This document shows, in pieces, positions 10,433 to 21,234 of a DNA stretch of 64,000 nt. Location: positions 682,001-746,000 of the forward strand of contig NZ_CP007521.1 in the NCBI RefSeq assembly GCF_000695835.1. Reading direction: 5' to 3'. Numbering within the stretch: position 1 is the stretch's first letter; every line of letters begins with the position of its first letter. The DNA is from Mycoplasmopsis californica. Its GTDB lineage: Bacteria; Bacillota_I; Bacilli_A; Mycoplasmatales; Metamycoplasmataceae. The notes under the pieces were generated by a model. That model worked only from the letters and a program-made list of their open reading frames with translations. It ran no database searches and was not told the DNA's origin. The translations under genes were made by a program, and so were the position numbers.

Positions 10433-12292
10433 ATGAGTTACAAAGCATTATACCGAAAATATCGTCCAAGAACGTTTAATGAGGTTGTTGGCCAAGACCA
10501 CATAATTCAGACATTAAAAAACATAATTTTGAACCATAAAATATCTCACGCCTATTTATTTTCAGGTCCTAGAGGTGTCGGTAAAACATCAGTTGCTAAA
10601 ATTTTTGCGTCCACATTAAATTGTGGTCACGCAGAAAATTTAATTAGTTTATGTGAACATTGCATAAAAAATGTTGATCAAAATTTAGATATAATTGAAA
10701 TGGACGCAGCATCAAATAATGGTGTCGATGAGATTCGCGAGCTGCGAGAAAAAATTCAGCACACTCCGGCTTATGGCCGTTTCAAAATTTACATTATTGA
10801 TGAAGTTCATATGTTAACCAAAGGCGCATTTAATGCTCTTTTAAAAACTCTAGAAGAACCACCTGCACACGCTATATTTATTTTAGCAACAACCGATCCT
10901 CAGAAAATACCTCTTACTATTCTTTCTCGGGTTCAACGTTACAATTTTCGTAAAATTCCAACCGAAATAATTGTCTCACAACTTGAAAATGTGCTTATTA
11001 GCGAACAAATTTCTTTCGAAAATAGTTCATTAAGCTATATTGCACGTCTCGCATCAGGTGGAATGAGAGATGCATTGTCAATTGCAGATCAAGCATTAGC
11101 TTACGGCGATGGCGAGATAAAACTAAATGACATAATATATGGTTTTGGTATTTCGGCAAATGAAAATTTAATCACTTTACTTAATTTATTATATGAAGGC
11201 AAAGTAAAAGAGGCAATTAGTTTAGTTAATGAATTAAAAAATGGAGGGATTGATACCAATCAATTTGTATCAGCTCTTATAAATGTGTTAAAAGACTGAA
11301 TTATTTATTCAAAAACCTCTGATCATAAACTACTTGAATTGCTAACCTTAGATGAAATACAGACCTTAAATATTGATGATAAATACGCATTCGAAAAATC
11401 AGAATTGCTTTATAAATTAACAAAAGATTTAATTTATAGTGATTCACCATTTCAAATGATTGAGTTAACACTTTTAAGAATGGCTAATAATCAAAAAGAG
11501 GACATAAAAAATAAACCAATAACATCAGAACAACAAAATACTCAGGAGACACTGATAAATACACAACAAAATAGCGAGATTGCAAAAATGGATAAACAAA
11601 AAGACAAAAACATGGACACTATCAAAATAGAACTAGAACATAGTCAGGAAATATTAATCGAGGCAAATAGTGATGAAGCTAATGCCCAAACTATTAATAA
11701 TGACATTTTAAACACTTTTAACGACTTCAATTTTGACAACGACCCTCTAATTTCAACAGCTGAAATTGACCTAAATGACACTGAAAACATGTCTAAAATA
11801 GGTGTAGAATTACCAGATATAAAACCATTCGAAGATCAGATTAATGCACAAAAAACATTTTTAGATAATGAAATTTTAAATATGATTTTACTCTCAAACA
11901 GAAGTAATCTTGAATTTGCCATTTCTTCGCTTGACTGAGTTATCAAAGGTTGCGAGGAAAAAATTTATGCACCAATAGTTAAAGTTTTACAAAATGCCAA
12001 AATTTTAGCTGCAGGACCAAACTTTATTTTATTACGCACAAAAAATATTGGCTTCAATAACTACATTAATAGTCTTGGAAACAATGCTATTTGACAAGAG
12101 TTTTTGAAAAAATACTTTGGCGGCTACAAACACGTTTTTGCACTGTCTGACGTCTTACAATATAAAACTATAGGTACAAAAGCAATGCAAAATCCAAACA
12201 TTAAAAATGAGTTTAAAACTCAACCATACCCAGATGTTGAAATAAACGAACACGAAACACCCACAGGATGACTATACAACCATTTAAAATAA
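10433..12292 (+). CDS. dnaX: DNA polymerase III subunit gamma/tau
   Basis: 619 residues; ATG follows a strong AAAGGGGGCG. It is the clamp-loader ATPase of the replisome. The N-terminal opening (YRKYRPRTFNEVVGQDHI) and Walker A GPRGVGKTS at 45-53 are typical, followed by the Cys-rich zinc module (Cys64, 74, 77), IIDEVHML, and sensor region LKTLEEPP. After residue 290 the sequence becomes an acidic, Asn/Gln-rich linker (about 350-460) before a basic C-terminal domain that should bind the polymerase. It leads the dnaX-ybaB-recR-tmk-holB-rsmI run. Confidence 0.96.
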
Positions 12293-12329
12293 CGAAAATA
12301 CACAAAAAATACACATACAGGAGAAAATT

Positions 12330-12620
12330 ATGGACCAAGGAATGTTAAGAAAATTACAAAAAATTCAAAAGGAATACGAGCAAAAAACTGAAGAATTTAT
12401 GGATTTAGTTTTTACCGAAGAAAAATATGGATTAGAAGTAAGTGCAAAAGGAAGTAAAAGAATAATTTCAATAAATATTAAGGACCAAGATTTAGTTGAT
12501 CCCGAAGACCCGCAAACATTATCTGATTTAATGATATTAGTTATTAATGCATTATTTACAAAAATTGATGAAGAACAAGAAAAATTAATGCCACAAATGC
12601 CTGGTAATTTTGGTTTTTAA
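12330..12620 (+). CDS. YbaB/EbfC-family nucleoid-associated protein
   Basis: 96 residues; ATG follows AGGAGAA. It has the family plan: an N-terminal charged helix (MLRKLQKIQKEYEQ), a central beta section (YGLEVSAKGSKRIISINI), and a C-terminal helix ending in the usual Met-Pro-Gly-rich tail. Members are small dimers that bind DNA and nearly always sit between dnaX and recR, as here. TAATG coupling joins it to recR. Confidence 0.92.
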   Translation: MDQGMLRKLQKIQKEYEQKTEEFMDLVFTEEKYGLEVSAKGSKRIISINIKDQDLVDPEDPQTLSDLMILVINALFTKIDEEQEKLMPQMPGNFGF

Positions 12621-13204
12621 TGAAAATAGAAACACTTGAAACTGCAAACGAAATACTAAAAAAAATACCCGGAATCAGTAAAAAACAAGCAGAGCGAATC
12701 AGTACTTTTTTGCTGAATTCAAAGCCTGAATTCACTGACGAGCTGTGTCAAAAATTACAAAATATACATATCAAAATTGAATTCTGCCCAAAATGCAATT
12801 TCATCAAGGAGAATAATTCTTGTCTTAATTGCGATGATACATTAAAAACCAATTCATTAATGATTGTGGAAAGTTTTGCAACAGCTAACAAAATTGATGG
12901 CTTAGGTATTTTTTTAGGATATTATTTTGTTTTGCCATACTTGCTAGAATTAAAAAAACAAATCGAAAAAAATGACTACAATTATGAACAACTTTTCTCT
13001 TTTGTTGAAAAACATAACTTTGAGGAAATTATCATCGTCATTTCACCATCTCTTGAAGGTGAAATGACGACAGCTCATTTAACAAATTTGTTCAAGGAAA
13101 AAAGTATTAAAGTGTCTAGAGCTGCTATTGGTATGCCAATGGGTTCAAGTCTTGAATACCTTGATACTTTCACAATTAAGCAAGCAATCAATAATCGTAA
13201 ATAA
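12620..13204 (+). CDS. recR: recombination mediator RecR
   Basis: 194 residues. It acts with RecO/RecF to load RecA at gaps. An N-terminal helix-hairpin-helix ([17 protein letters not shown]) is followed by the Cys4 zinc module (Cys pairs in FCPKCNF and CLNCDD), then a Toprim domain ([15 protein letters not shown], with later SPSLEGEMT). Compared with typical RecR the Toprim opening is [11 protein letters not shown] instead of VEdxxDvxAiE, slightly divergent. The start ATG overlaps the TAA of ybaB by one base. Confidence 0.94.
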   Translation: MKIETLETANEILKKIPGISKKQAERISTFLLNSKPEFTDELCQKLQNIHIKIEFCPKCNFIKENNSCLNCDDTLKTNSLMIVESFATANKIDGLGIFLGYYFVLPYLLELKKQIEKNDYNYEQLFSFVEKHNFEEIIIVISPSLEGEMTTAHLTNLFKEKSIKVSRAAIGMPMGSSLEYLDTFTIKQAINNRK

Positions 13205-13214
13205 TGGGGTGTAT

Positions 13215-13871
13215 ATGTTTATAACTTTCGAAGGTCCAGATGCCAGTGGTAAAACTACAATTATCAACAAGTTGGTTGAATATTTTCACTTGCAATTTCC
13301 AAAATTGCAATATATTACTACTCGTGAACCTGGTGGTAAGCACTTAGTCGAAGCTGAAAAAATTAGAGACCTAATTTTAGATAAAAACTCTATATTAAGC
13401 CCTATTTCCGAGGCTTTGTTATATACGACTAGCAGACGGATTCACTTGGAAAGAGTTATTTGACCAGCATTAAAAGAAAATAAACTTGTATTATGCGATA
13501 GATATGTTGATAGTTTTTACGCATATCAAGGATATGCGCGAAACTTGGGGATACCGTACGTTAAAGCTTTAACTGGACTTGTTATTGAAAATACTATGCC
13601 TGATATTACAATCTTCTTAAAAATAACTCCTAAACAAAGCAAAGAACGAATGAATTCGTTAAGATTGATTGAAAATCACGACCGTTTGGATGCTGAAACT
13701 GATTTATTTAGGCAAAAAGTTTACGATGGCTATTTAAAAATTATTGAGGAAGAACCTGAAAGATTTATTGTTATTGATGCTTCCAAAGAAATTGGGGATG
13801 TTTTAGATGAAATAATAAGCAAATTAATGCTACACCCAAGATTTTTAACGTGAATAAGCGAGAATAATTAA
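13215..13871 (+). CDS. tmk: thymidylate kinase
   Basis: 218 residues. It phosphorylates dTMP to dTDP. The P-loop GPDASGKTT lies at 7-15, the DRY-type motif appears as [17 protein letters not shown], and the dTMP contact REPGG is present. I chose ATG 13215 because it precedes MFITFEGPD directly; an upstream in-frame extension would overlap recR without purpose. TGA-Trp codons occur at 13461 and 13851. The stop TAA overlaps the holB ATG (TAATG). Confidence 0.95.
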
Positions 13872-14788
13872 TGATATCAGCTAATTTACAAAAAATCGTT
13901 GATTCATCAGTGGACAATAATAAAATCAATCATTGCTACCTACTCAAAACATATAAAGGTGTAAACCTTGATGATAATTTAATTTACATGGTAAATAAAT
14001 TTACGCATTCATCATTTGATAATTTATCTGAAATTCATGACCCAAACATTGTTGTTATTGATGCCTCAAAAGAAAATGGAAGAGGTGTTAAAAAAGATGA
14101 AATTCTTGATCTGTTTGAATCTTCAAATTTCAGTAATTTTACTGACAAACAACACAAAATAATAATTTTTAAAAACATTGAATTAGCATCGAATGCAGCA
14201 CTGAATTCACTGTTAAAAACAATTGAAGAGCCATCAAATAATGTTATTTTTATTTTAACAACTACAAACCCCAACCGCTTGCTTTCTACAATCAAATCTC
14301 GTTCATTTATTATCAACATTAACAAACAAGATACAAAAGAAATTTACGATTTTTTAATAAGTCATAATTTAAACTCGGATTTCGCTTGATTTTTCTCTCA
14401 TTTATTTAAAGATACTTCAGAAATAAAATCAATAGAACGTTTAAAACAATATGAAAAGATTGAAAACGTGTTAGAAATTGTATCTAATTCACTAAAAAAT
14501 CGCTATCTTTTGGCAGTTTATTTAACAAGTATGAATAAACGGGAATTACACGATGAATTATTTTTTAACCTTGTCGTACTTAAATTTATTTTTTCTTGAA
14601 ATTGGGCAAAACTAAACCTAATTCCACCTCTTTTCAGGAAAATTGCCACTAAAATTTCAAATTCATCTATCGATTTTAAAAGTTGCTTAATAATTATTGA
14701 CAGGTATTTATCATTAGTGGATACAAATGCAAACCTATTCCTACAAGGCCAAAAAATGATTATTAAATTAATGGAGTTTTATGAGTAA
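13871..14788 (+). CDS. holB: DNA polymerase III delta' subunit
   Basis: 305 residues. It resembles the clamp-loader AAA+ fold without a P-loop: INHCYLLKT replaces Walker A, while IIIFKNIELASNAALNSLLKTIEEPSNN and the SRC-like KSRSF remain, which is the delta' signature. The delta' subunit is a structural clamp-loader part. It lies between tmk and rsmI as in many Firmicutes and mollicutes, overlaps tmk by one base and rsmI by eight, and has several TGA-Trp codons in its second half. Confidence 0.9.
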
Positions 14789-15506
14789 AATCTATATTGT
14801 TGGCACTCCGATTGGAAATTTAAAAGATATTACACTTCGAGCACTTGAAACATTAGCCTCAGTTGATTTAATTGCTTGCGAAGACACCAGAGTCAGTGCT
14901 AAACTACTTAATCATTATCAAATTAACAAAAAATTGGTTTCATACAGCAAAATCAATGAATCTAAAAGTGCTGAATACATTATCGACACAATAATTAAAA
15001 ATAATTTAAACCTTGCTCTAATTTCTGATGCCGGCATGCCATTGGTAAGCGACCCGGGCTTTGAGTTAATTAAATTAGCACGTGCAAAAAATATCGATGT
15101 TATATTAATACCAGGGGTAAATGCGGCTATAAGCACTTTTTCCTTGTGTGCTTTATCACAGACATTTATTTTTCATGGCTTCCCAAAAGAAAAACGTATT
15201 CAGAGACAAACTCATTTTCAGTCATTAGACACACAAAATGCACATATTTTCTATGTTTCGCCGCATAAACTGGATAATTTTTTAGATGATATTGAAAGTG
15301 TATGAGGAGAAAAAATTGAGTTATTTATCGCTAGAGAGTTAACAAAAATTCATGAAACTACATATTGCGGAAATATTACTCAAATTCGTCAAACGCTTGA
15401 CACAACATCAAAAAAAGGTGAATTTACAATAGCGGTTAAAATTCACGAGGTTAAAAAAGAAAAAATCAATAAATATAAACACTTTTCAAAAATTAATAAC
15501 GCTTAG
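14781..15506 (+). CDS. rsmI: 16S rRNA (cytidine-1402-2'-O)-methyltransferase
   Basis: 241 residues. The opening IYIVGTPIGNLKDITLRAL is the hallmark of RsmI in the tetrapyrrole-methylase fold; ACEDTRVSAKLLNHY, SDAGMPLVSDPG, IPGVNAA and HGFPKEK follow in order. It uses SAM to methylate C1402 in the ribosomal decoding centre. It overlaps holB by 8 nt and ends the cluster; its stop codon lies within the loop of the terminator hairpin. Confidence 0.95.
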
Positions 15507-15520
15507 GCGTTTTTTTGTTA
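15497..15520 (+). terminator. terminator of the dnaX-rsmI cluster
   Basis: Stem aacgc-ttag-gcgtt followed by seven T. The loop contains the TAG stop of rsmI. Confidence 0.75.
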
Positions 15521-15604
15521 TGTTATAATAAAATATATTTATTTATATAAATTAATTAATTTTAGTATTTCTCGATAATAATTGATAATATAGATAGGAG
15601 ATTT

Positions 15605-17260
15605 ATGAACCACATAAATATATTTGCCTTAGGCGGACTAGATGAAAATGGCAAAAACTGCTACATCTTTGAATTTAATGAAAAAATTTACATCGTGAAC
15701 ACAGGAACAAAGGTTCCAATCAACTCAAAAAATGGAGTAGATATACTAATTCCTGATTTCACATACCTAGAAAAAAATCAGGATCGAATTGCTGGTGTAT
15801 TTATTACAGATGTTAAAAATGATACATTTTCAGCACTTCCTTGATTGCTGATGCACGTACCAAATTTAACTATTTATACCTCAGCTTTTAACAGAGCGAT
15901 TATTAACGAACGTTTATCTAAATATAAAATCGTAAATCGATCATATAAAGTTACAACTATTGCGAAAATGACTAAAATTGGGGATATATTTGTTCAACCA
16001 ATTGAACTTGCAGGTTCAATGCCTGGCCAAGTTGGATTTGATTTTGTAACTCCTGATGGTGATGTGTTATTCATGTTTAACTTTGTCGAAGGCGATTTGG
16101 GGGTATATGGAAAAATAGATTTTAACTTTTTACAACGTGCCTTTACAAAACGAAAATTATTAGCCCTAGTCGTAGATGCAGGACGAGCAAATTATTCAGG
16201 GAAAGCAGTCAATAAAATTAAATTACCTCAGTCAGTTAAAGATGTATTTATGAACGCTAACCCCAAAGAAAGAATTATTATTGGTGCTTACGATGAAGAA
16301 ATGGTTTCAATACATCAGATTGTCGAAATGGCATATTTAACCAAGCGACCAATCGTGACATATGGTAAAACTTATGGCCAGCTATACCAATTAATGGCTA
16401 AGGAACATCCTCAATTAAAATTACCTGAATTAATTGACTATAAATATGCTAATCGCACTGAAAATGCAGTAATTTTGGTAACAGGTTCAATTGAGCGCCT
16501 ATATTCGCGGTTCTTACGAATTACAGATGGCAATGATGTATATTTAAAGTTAAAAAACACTGATAATGTAATTATGATAGCGCCTCCTATTGACGGTTTG
16601 GAAAGTTTAGCGGCCATTGCCCTTGATGAAATTGCGCGTATAACACCAAAAATTTCCGACGTTTCAAACAAGGAATTTTATAGACACCGTCCTGCCCGTC
16701 AAGACCTAATTGATTTAGTGAAAAAAATTAATCCACAATATGTTATCCCTGCACAAGGTTTATATCGTTATCTTGCCGAAGCTACTAAATACATAAGTCA
16801 AGACGCTGGCATAAGAACTCAAAATTGTTTATTGCTACAAAATGGTAAAATTGCTCACTTTATTAACGGAAAATTAGCAAGTACAAAAGGCAAAGTTAAG
16901 AATGTTGGTGATGTTATTATTGATGGCTTTGGAATTGGTGATATAAGTACTGAAGTTATTGCTGAAAGAGAAATGTTGGGGCGCGACGGAGCAATCATCA
17001 TTACATCAACGTATAGTCCAATTACTAAAAAAATTGTTGGTAAAGTGCAAATTAATATTATCGGTTCTCTTTCGAAGGAAGATAAAAAACAAGCTGAGGA
17101 ATTAATTGTAACAACTATGGCATCTATCATGGATACTGAAACATTTGAAGGACTAAAAGACTTTCAAAACCGTGCACGAACAGTCATTCGCAAGAAAATA
17201 TTTAAGACTTTTAATAAAGAACCAATGATTATTGTTTCCTTGAATCAAGTTCAAAACTAA
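15605..17260 (+). CDS. RNase J-like beta-CASP protein lacking the metal-binding residues
   Basis: 551 residues; ATG follows TAGGAGA. The whole length aligns by eye with RNase J (opening FALGGLDENGKNCYIFEF, beta-CASP region, C-terminal domain ending VRKKIFKTFNKEPMI). However, the HxHxDH metal motif is replaced at 69-74 by D-V-K-N-D-T, the next His motif by GSMPGQ near 137, the metal Asp region by FMFNF, SGHA by YRHRPA, and PVHGEYR by PAQGLYR. RNase J processes and degrades mRNA and rRNA 5' ends; this copy is very unlikely to be a nuclease. It may instead partner an active RNase J encoded elsewhere, as RNase J2 does for J1 in Bacillus. The terminator at 17285 follows it. Confidence 0.85.
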
Positions 17261-17284
17261 GTATTTTTCAGTATTTATTCAGTA

Positions 17285-17308
17285 AAAAATACGGTTCCCC
17301 GTATTTTT
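17285..17308 (+). terminator. terminator behind the RNase J-like gene
   Basis: Ten-bp stem aaaaatacgg/ccgtattttt with a 4-nt loop and a T-rich tail. It is usable from both strands between converging genes. Confidence 0.8.
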
Positions 17309-17343
17309 GTTTTATTTCTTAAGTGGGCTATAAGCCATATAAA

Positions 17344-17934
17344 CTAACTTTTAGTATTACGATTACGGAAGTTGCGTGGGAGTGAATTATCTTTGATAAC
17401 AACATCAATATAATAATCAATTAATTTAGAATTGAAAAAATACTGTTGCTTATCATATTTATCAATTAATTGTTCAACCGCTTCAAAAATCATTTTTTTT
17501 AAATTCTCGGGATAATTAAACTTGCGAGAGTTTTCATTAAATTCCTCACGATCAACAATTGAAATATCACGGCGCGGATACACTTTCAAATCTAAATCAA
17601 AGTCAATAAACTTAATTGTGTTATCTTCGTATATTGGTTTTGAGGCTAAATTAACATAAATGTAATTATGTTTTTTCTTAAGCATTACTAACGCATTATA
17701 ATTTTCATTTTTTGGCATGAACCAAATGACTGGCTCGCGGTAAATTCATGAAGATTTTTCACACTCTGCAACTTTTGTTTTATACATAAACAATGCAAAA
17801 TGATCTTCAGTGTTTCTTATTACTTTAACTCCGTTTCATTGTCGATATAAATGTCCGTTATACTTGTATGCTTGAACATTTACTATGGCGCCCAACAAAG
17901 GAAAAGACATTTCCTTATTTTTGTAGTTCGGCAT
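17344..17934 (-). CDS. DUF402-family protein (Ntdp-like nucleotide phosphatase fold)
   Basis: 196 residues including two TGA-Trp codons; ATG 17934 is preceded by GAGGAAA, which decides the start over the internal ATG at 17910. The middle (YIYVNLASKPIYEDN, FIDFDLDLKVYPRRD, DREEF) matches the DUF402 pattern, in which acidic residues bind divalent metal. Bacillus and Staphylococcus members hydrolyse nucleoside tri- and diphosphates. The gene stands alone on the minus strand between rnj-like and ftsY. Confidence 0.75.
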
Positions 17935-18272
17935 ATTTTCCTCATGCGGTTACCCGCTTTTTTAAACTTAATATTCTTAGAAATATTTTTGCTGCTCTTA
18001 AAATTCGTAAAAAAAAGATAAAACTATTAAAGTTGTGTTGATTTATGATTCTTTTTTCTAATTAAACCTTAATTAGAATTATTATGTGCTTTTATTGATT
18101 ATTAACGTTTTATTTGCACTTAACTTATTAAAAGCAAAAATAAAATCTAAATGTTTACAATTAAATTATATATTGAATTATCACAAAACATAATATTGAG
18201 TATATTTATTTTAATTTACCGATATGTACATTTATTTATACAAAATATTTTTTAGAATACAATTTATTTAAT
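17935..18272. other. A+T-rich intergenic region between divergent genes
   Basis: 338 bp between the DUF402 gene (minus) and ftsY (plus). I see no ORF with conserved features and no RNA gene. It must hold both promoters: for ftsY a TACAAT box at 18258-18263; for the DUF402 gene the box is not obvious. Confidence 0.6.
18258..18263 (+). promoter_or_regulatory. -10 box of ftsY, likely leaderless
   Basis: TACAAT ends 9 nt before the ftsY ATG with no Shine-Dalgarno between them, so transcription should begin at or just before the start codon. Confidence 0.5.
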
Positions 18273-19331
18273 ATGGGATTTTTTAAATTTTTAAAAGATA
18301 AAATTTTTGGTAAGAAAAAAGACAAAGTTGCCGAAAAAGAAAAAGAAATAGAACAATTAGAAGAACAAAAACTTATTGAAAGCAAAAAACTTGAAAAATA
18401 TAGTGTTGGATTGTCAAATGCATCAAGTTTGGGTCAAAAAATATTCAATTTACAAAATAAACATAAAAAAATTAACGAAGAATTTTTTGATGAATTAGAA
18501 GAAATTTTGATTATGTCAGATATTAGTGCTTCATTGGTTTATGCAATTATTTCACACCTAAAAAATGAAGTTAGAGCTCGCAATTTGCAAAATAGTAAAG
18601 ATTTAGGTGAATTAACCGCTGATCAAATGTTTGTTATTTATACCAACAAAAGCGTTGTTGATACCACCCTAAACTTTGAGGATGGACGCTTAAATATTTT
18701 TGTTTTTGTTGGTGTTAACGGTTCTGGTAAAACTACGTCTGTGGCTAAAATCGCTCATAAATATGTAAAAATGGGTAAAAAGGTTCTTGTTGCTGCCGCC
18801 GACACATTTAGGGCGGGGGCCGTTAGTCAATTAGAGGTTTGATCGCAAAGAGCGGGGGCCGATATTATAAAACCAGCTAAGGAAGGAGCAGATCCTGCCT
18901 CAGTTGTTTATGATTCATTACAAAAAGCTAAAAATGAGAATTATGACTTGTTGCTGATTGATACTGCTGGTAGATTGCAAAATAAAATTAACTTAATGAA
19001 AGAGCTTGAAAAAATGTACGGAATAATTACTCGTTTTCAAAATGATGCTCCACATGAATGCTTATTGGTTTTAGACGCTACCACAGGACAAAATGGAATT
19101 AGTCAAGCTCGCCACTTTAAAGAAGTAGCGAATCCAAGCGGTATTATTTTGACCAAAATGGATGGAACAAGTAAGGGTGGAATCGTTCTTTCAATTAAAG
19201 ATGAATTTGACTTGAATGTAAAATATATTGGGTTAGGTGAGGGTTTAGATGACCTTGAAGAATTTGACCTTGAAAAATTTATTTACACAATGACGAAAGA
19301 ATTAATAGATGCCAGTGAAATCAACAATTAG
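18273..19331 (+). CDS. ftsY: signal recognition particle receptor FtsY
   Basis: 352 residues. It is the SRP receptor GTPase that docks ribosome-SRP complexes at the membrane. A basic, highly charged N-terminus (residues 1-45) is followed by the N domain and the NG GTPase core: GVNGSGKTT at 147-155, AADTFRAGA, LIDTAGR, TKMDG, and the C-terminal GLGEGLDDLEEFD. It has one TGA-Trp at 18840. The last 23 nt overlap ylxM, a partner gene of the SRP system, which suggests coupled translation. Confidence 0.96.
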
Positions 19332-19545
19332 CGACATTGACCAACGAGAGCATTACATCACCCTTTTCGAGCGTTTCAAGAACTTTTTAACTCAGACGCA
19401 ACAACAAAGTTTTCAGCTTTATTTTTTTGAGAATTTAAGTTATCAAGAAATTGCAAATATTCAAGCCACAACTAGATCAGCAGCTTATGATAGCGTCAAA
19501 AAAGCAATTAATAAGCTATTAAAACTTGAACAAAAGATGACATAG
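19309..19545 (+). CDS. ylxM: YlxM/UPF0122-family putative HTH protein
   Basis: 78 residues with the sigma-70 region-4-like helix-turn-helix plan: LTQTQQQSFQLYFFENLSYQEIA followed by TRSAAYDSVKKAINKL. YlxM is found beside ffh or ftsY in Gram-positives and is thought to regulate or assist SRP. Here it overlaps ftsY by 23 nt. It is shorter than the usual 105-110 residues, lacking much of the C-terminal helix. Confidence 0.82.
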   Translation: MPVKSTISDIDQREHYITLFERFKNFLTQTQQQSFQLYFFENLSYQEIANIQATTRSAAYDSVKKAINKLLKLEQKMT

Positions 19546-19610
19546 CAGTATTAATACCCGAAAATTACTTTTTAAACTGAAAAAATGCTTATTAAAACAA
19601 TAATTACGTT

Positions 19611-19616
19611 TATAAT
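19611..19616 (+). promoter_or_regulatory. -10 box upstream of rpmG
   Basis: TATAAT with about 85 nt to the rpmG start codon, giving a longer 5' UTR than most genes here; the Shine-Dalgarno AGGAG is at 19693. Confidence 0.45.
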
Positions 19617-19703
19617 TAGCATTGACTTCAAAAATGGAGTACTCACAATTATTTCAAAAACCAAAATAAATCAAATTTAGAATAATAATCATAGGAGATT
19701 AAC

Positions 19704-19856
19704 ATGCCAAGAGAAGGATTTACTTTTCAATGTACAACCTGTAAAATGGAAAACTACATTGGCAAAAAAAACAAAAAAAATCACCCTGAAAAAGTGGAAT
19801 TAAACAAATACTGTGCTAAATGTAGAACTCACACAAACCACAAAGAGAAAAAATAA
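19704..19856 (+). CDS. rpmG: 50S ribosomal protein L33
   Basis: 50 residues; ATG 19704 follows TAGGAGATTAAC. It carries two zinc-type Cys pairs (CTTCK near the start, CAKCR near the end) and the [17 protein letters not shown] core typical of L33 of the zinc-binding form. L33 is a small component of the large subunit near the E site. It is transcribed alone and followed by a terminator. Confidence 0.95.
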   Translation: MPREGFTFQCTTCKMENYIGKKNKKNHPEKVELNKYCAKCRTHTNHKEKK

Positions 19857-19864
19857 TTCAAAAT

Positions 19865-19890
19865 GTCGACTTTCTAAAGTCGACTTTTAT
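19865..19890 (+). terminator. rpmG terminator
   Basis: Inverted repeat gtcgacttt/aaagtcgac, then ttttatttt. Confidence 0.75.
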
Positions 19891-19909
19891 TTTTAAATTG
19901 CAATCAAAA

Positions 19910-19925
19910 AACCGCTTTTGCGGTT
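19910..19925 (-). terminator. terminator of the chromate-transporter pair
   Basis: aaccgc-tttt-gcggtt overlaps the stop codon of the minus-strand gene; on that strand it is followed by T residues. Confidence 0.65.
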
Positions 19926-20592
19926 AATTTAATCAAGGTTGAAAAAGAATTAAGGAAACTATAACATTAGCAATAATTAGAGCGAACATAGGAGATTTTT
20001 TCATGTACAATGATAAATTCAAACCAACTCCAACAGGTACGTAAACATATAAAACATATCTCCTTCAATTACTAAAGAATTGTAATTTTTGATCTGTTAA
20101 GTTTTTTCAACCAACATACTCAGATATAGACTTATTAAAATAAATGTTGGGTGCTATTGTGGCAATAAATAATTGAATAGATAATGCAATGATAATTCCG
20201 GTAACAACGGGGTTCATAATTTGTATCAACCTTTTTAAGTAAGGTGAGTGCTCAAATTTATCAACATATTTAATAGCTAATTGCATCATTAAAATTGCCG
20301 GAAGAACAAAAGCTAAATATGTTAATATCATCGCCACATAACCTCACCATTCGCCTCCTGCCACTAAATAACCAGTTAATGCTGCAAATTTTGGACTTAA
20401 AATACCTGGCGTTGAATTAGAAACTGCAAAGACTGCATCAATGCTTTCGCGAGAAATGTTGGTACTAAATCATTGATTAAAAGATTCTCAAAGTCAATTG
20501 AATATTGGCATAAATATTTGGCCACCACCAAATATAGAAAGTGAGATTAAAGCTATTAAAGGAATTGAAACTAATAAAGCTAATAGTGCCAT
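19924..20592 (-). CDS. chromate transporter family (CHR), second half-size subunit
   Basis: 222 residues, hydrophobic with about five or six membrane segments. The N-terminus (SIPLIALISLSIFGGGQIFMP), followed by the SNSTPGILSPKFAALTGYLVAG stretch, has the CHR-domain pattern of a gly-rich first helix and a P-G-P/T-P-G loop. Half-size CHR proteins usually come in adjacent pairs that work together; its ATG overlaps the TAA of the partner. CHR proteins export chromate in other bacteria, but in a mycoplasma the natural anion is unknown. Confidence 0.82.
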
Positions 20593-21227
20593 TATTTTTC
20601 GCCTCCTTCATTATTCAATGTTTTGTCAATATTTTGACGTATTTTTGTACGTTTTTTAATTATGTAATAAGTTGAATAAATTGCGATAATTAACAACATA
20701 ATACCGATTGGTAAATTATAAGGAACCGGTACAAAAAGAGAAAAAGCAAGAGTAGAAATAAACAAAATCATTCATAGAGTTATGCCCGTTTGCTTTCTAC
20801 CTTTAATGAAGTAATTCCAACCAAAACCAATTAAACAACCAGTAATCGCTACTAAAACACCAACTTGAACAACATATAAATATTTGAGGGGTAATAAATT
20901 AATTAAAAAGAATAAAGCTATAGTTAATAAAACATGCGGTATTGCCCCTAATGTGACTACCAGCATCCCTTTTCAAAAACCTAACGATTTAATTGAAATA
21001 TAAGATAACACTTGAATCGCCATAGGCCCTGGCAACATATTTGTAACAACAACGCTTTTGTCAAACTCATCCGAATCAATTCAGCCGTATTTATCAACTA
21101 CATATCGTTTAATTACTGGCATCAAGGCATTTCCACCACCAAAACCAACAAATGTAATCATAATTATTAGTATAAAAATATTTCAAAATGTTGGTTTTTT
21201 ATATTTATCGTTTTTCATTTGTTCCAT
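20592..21227 (-). CDS. chromate transporter family (CHR), first half-size subunit
   Basis: 211 residues; ATG 21227 is preceded by GAGG and lies 7 nt after the polC stop. The CHR hallmark is clear: FVGFGGNALMPVIKRYVVDK near residues 22-42, then VVTNMLPGPMAIQVLSYI with the LPGP loop, and four more membrane segments. It is the N-type half of a two-gene transporter with the downstream subunit, expressed behind polC. Substrate in this host is unproven. Confidence 0.85.
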
Positions 21228-21234
21228 AATCCTC

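Noticed and set aside
10433-12292. Programmed frameshift in dnaX making gamma
   Set aside because: I did not find a convincing A-AAA-AAG type slippery site with a following hairpin near the domain III boundary, so only the full product is annotated.
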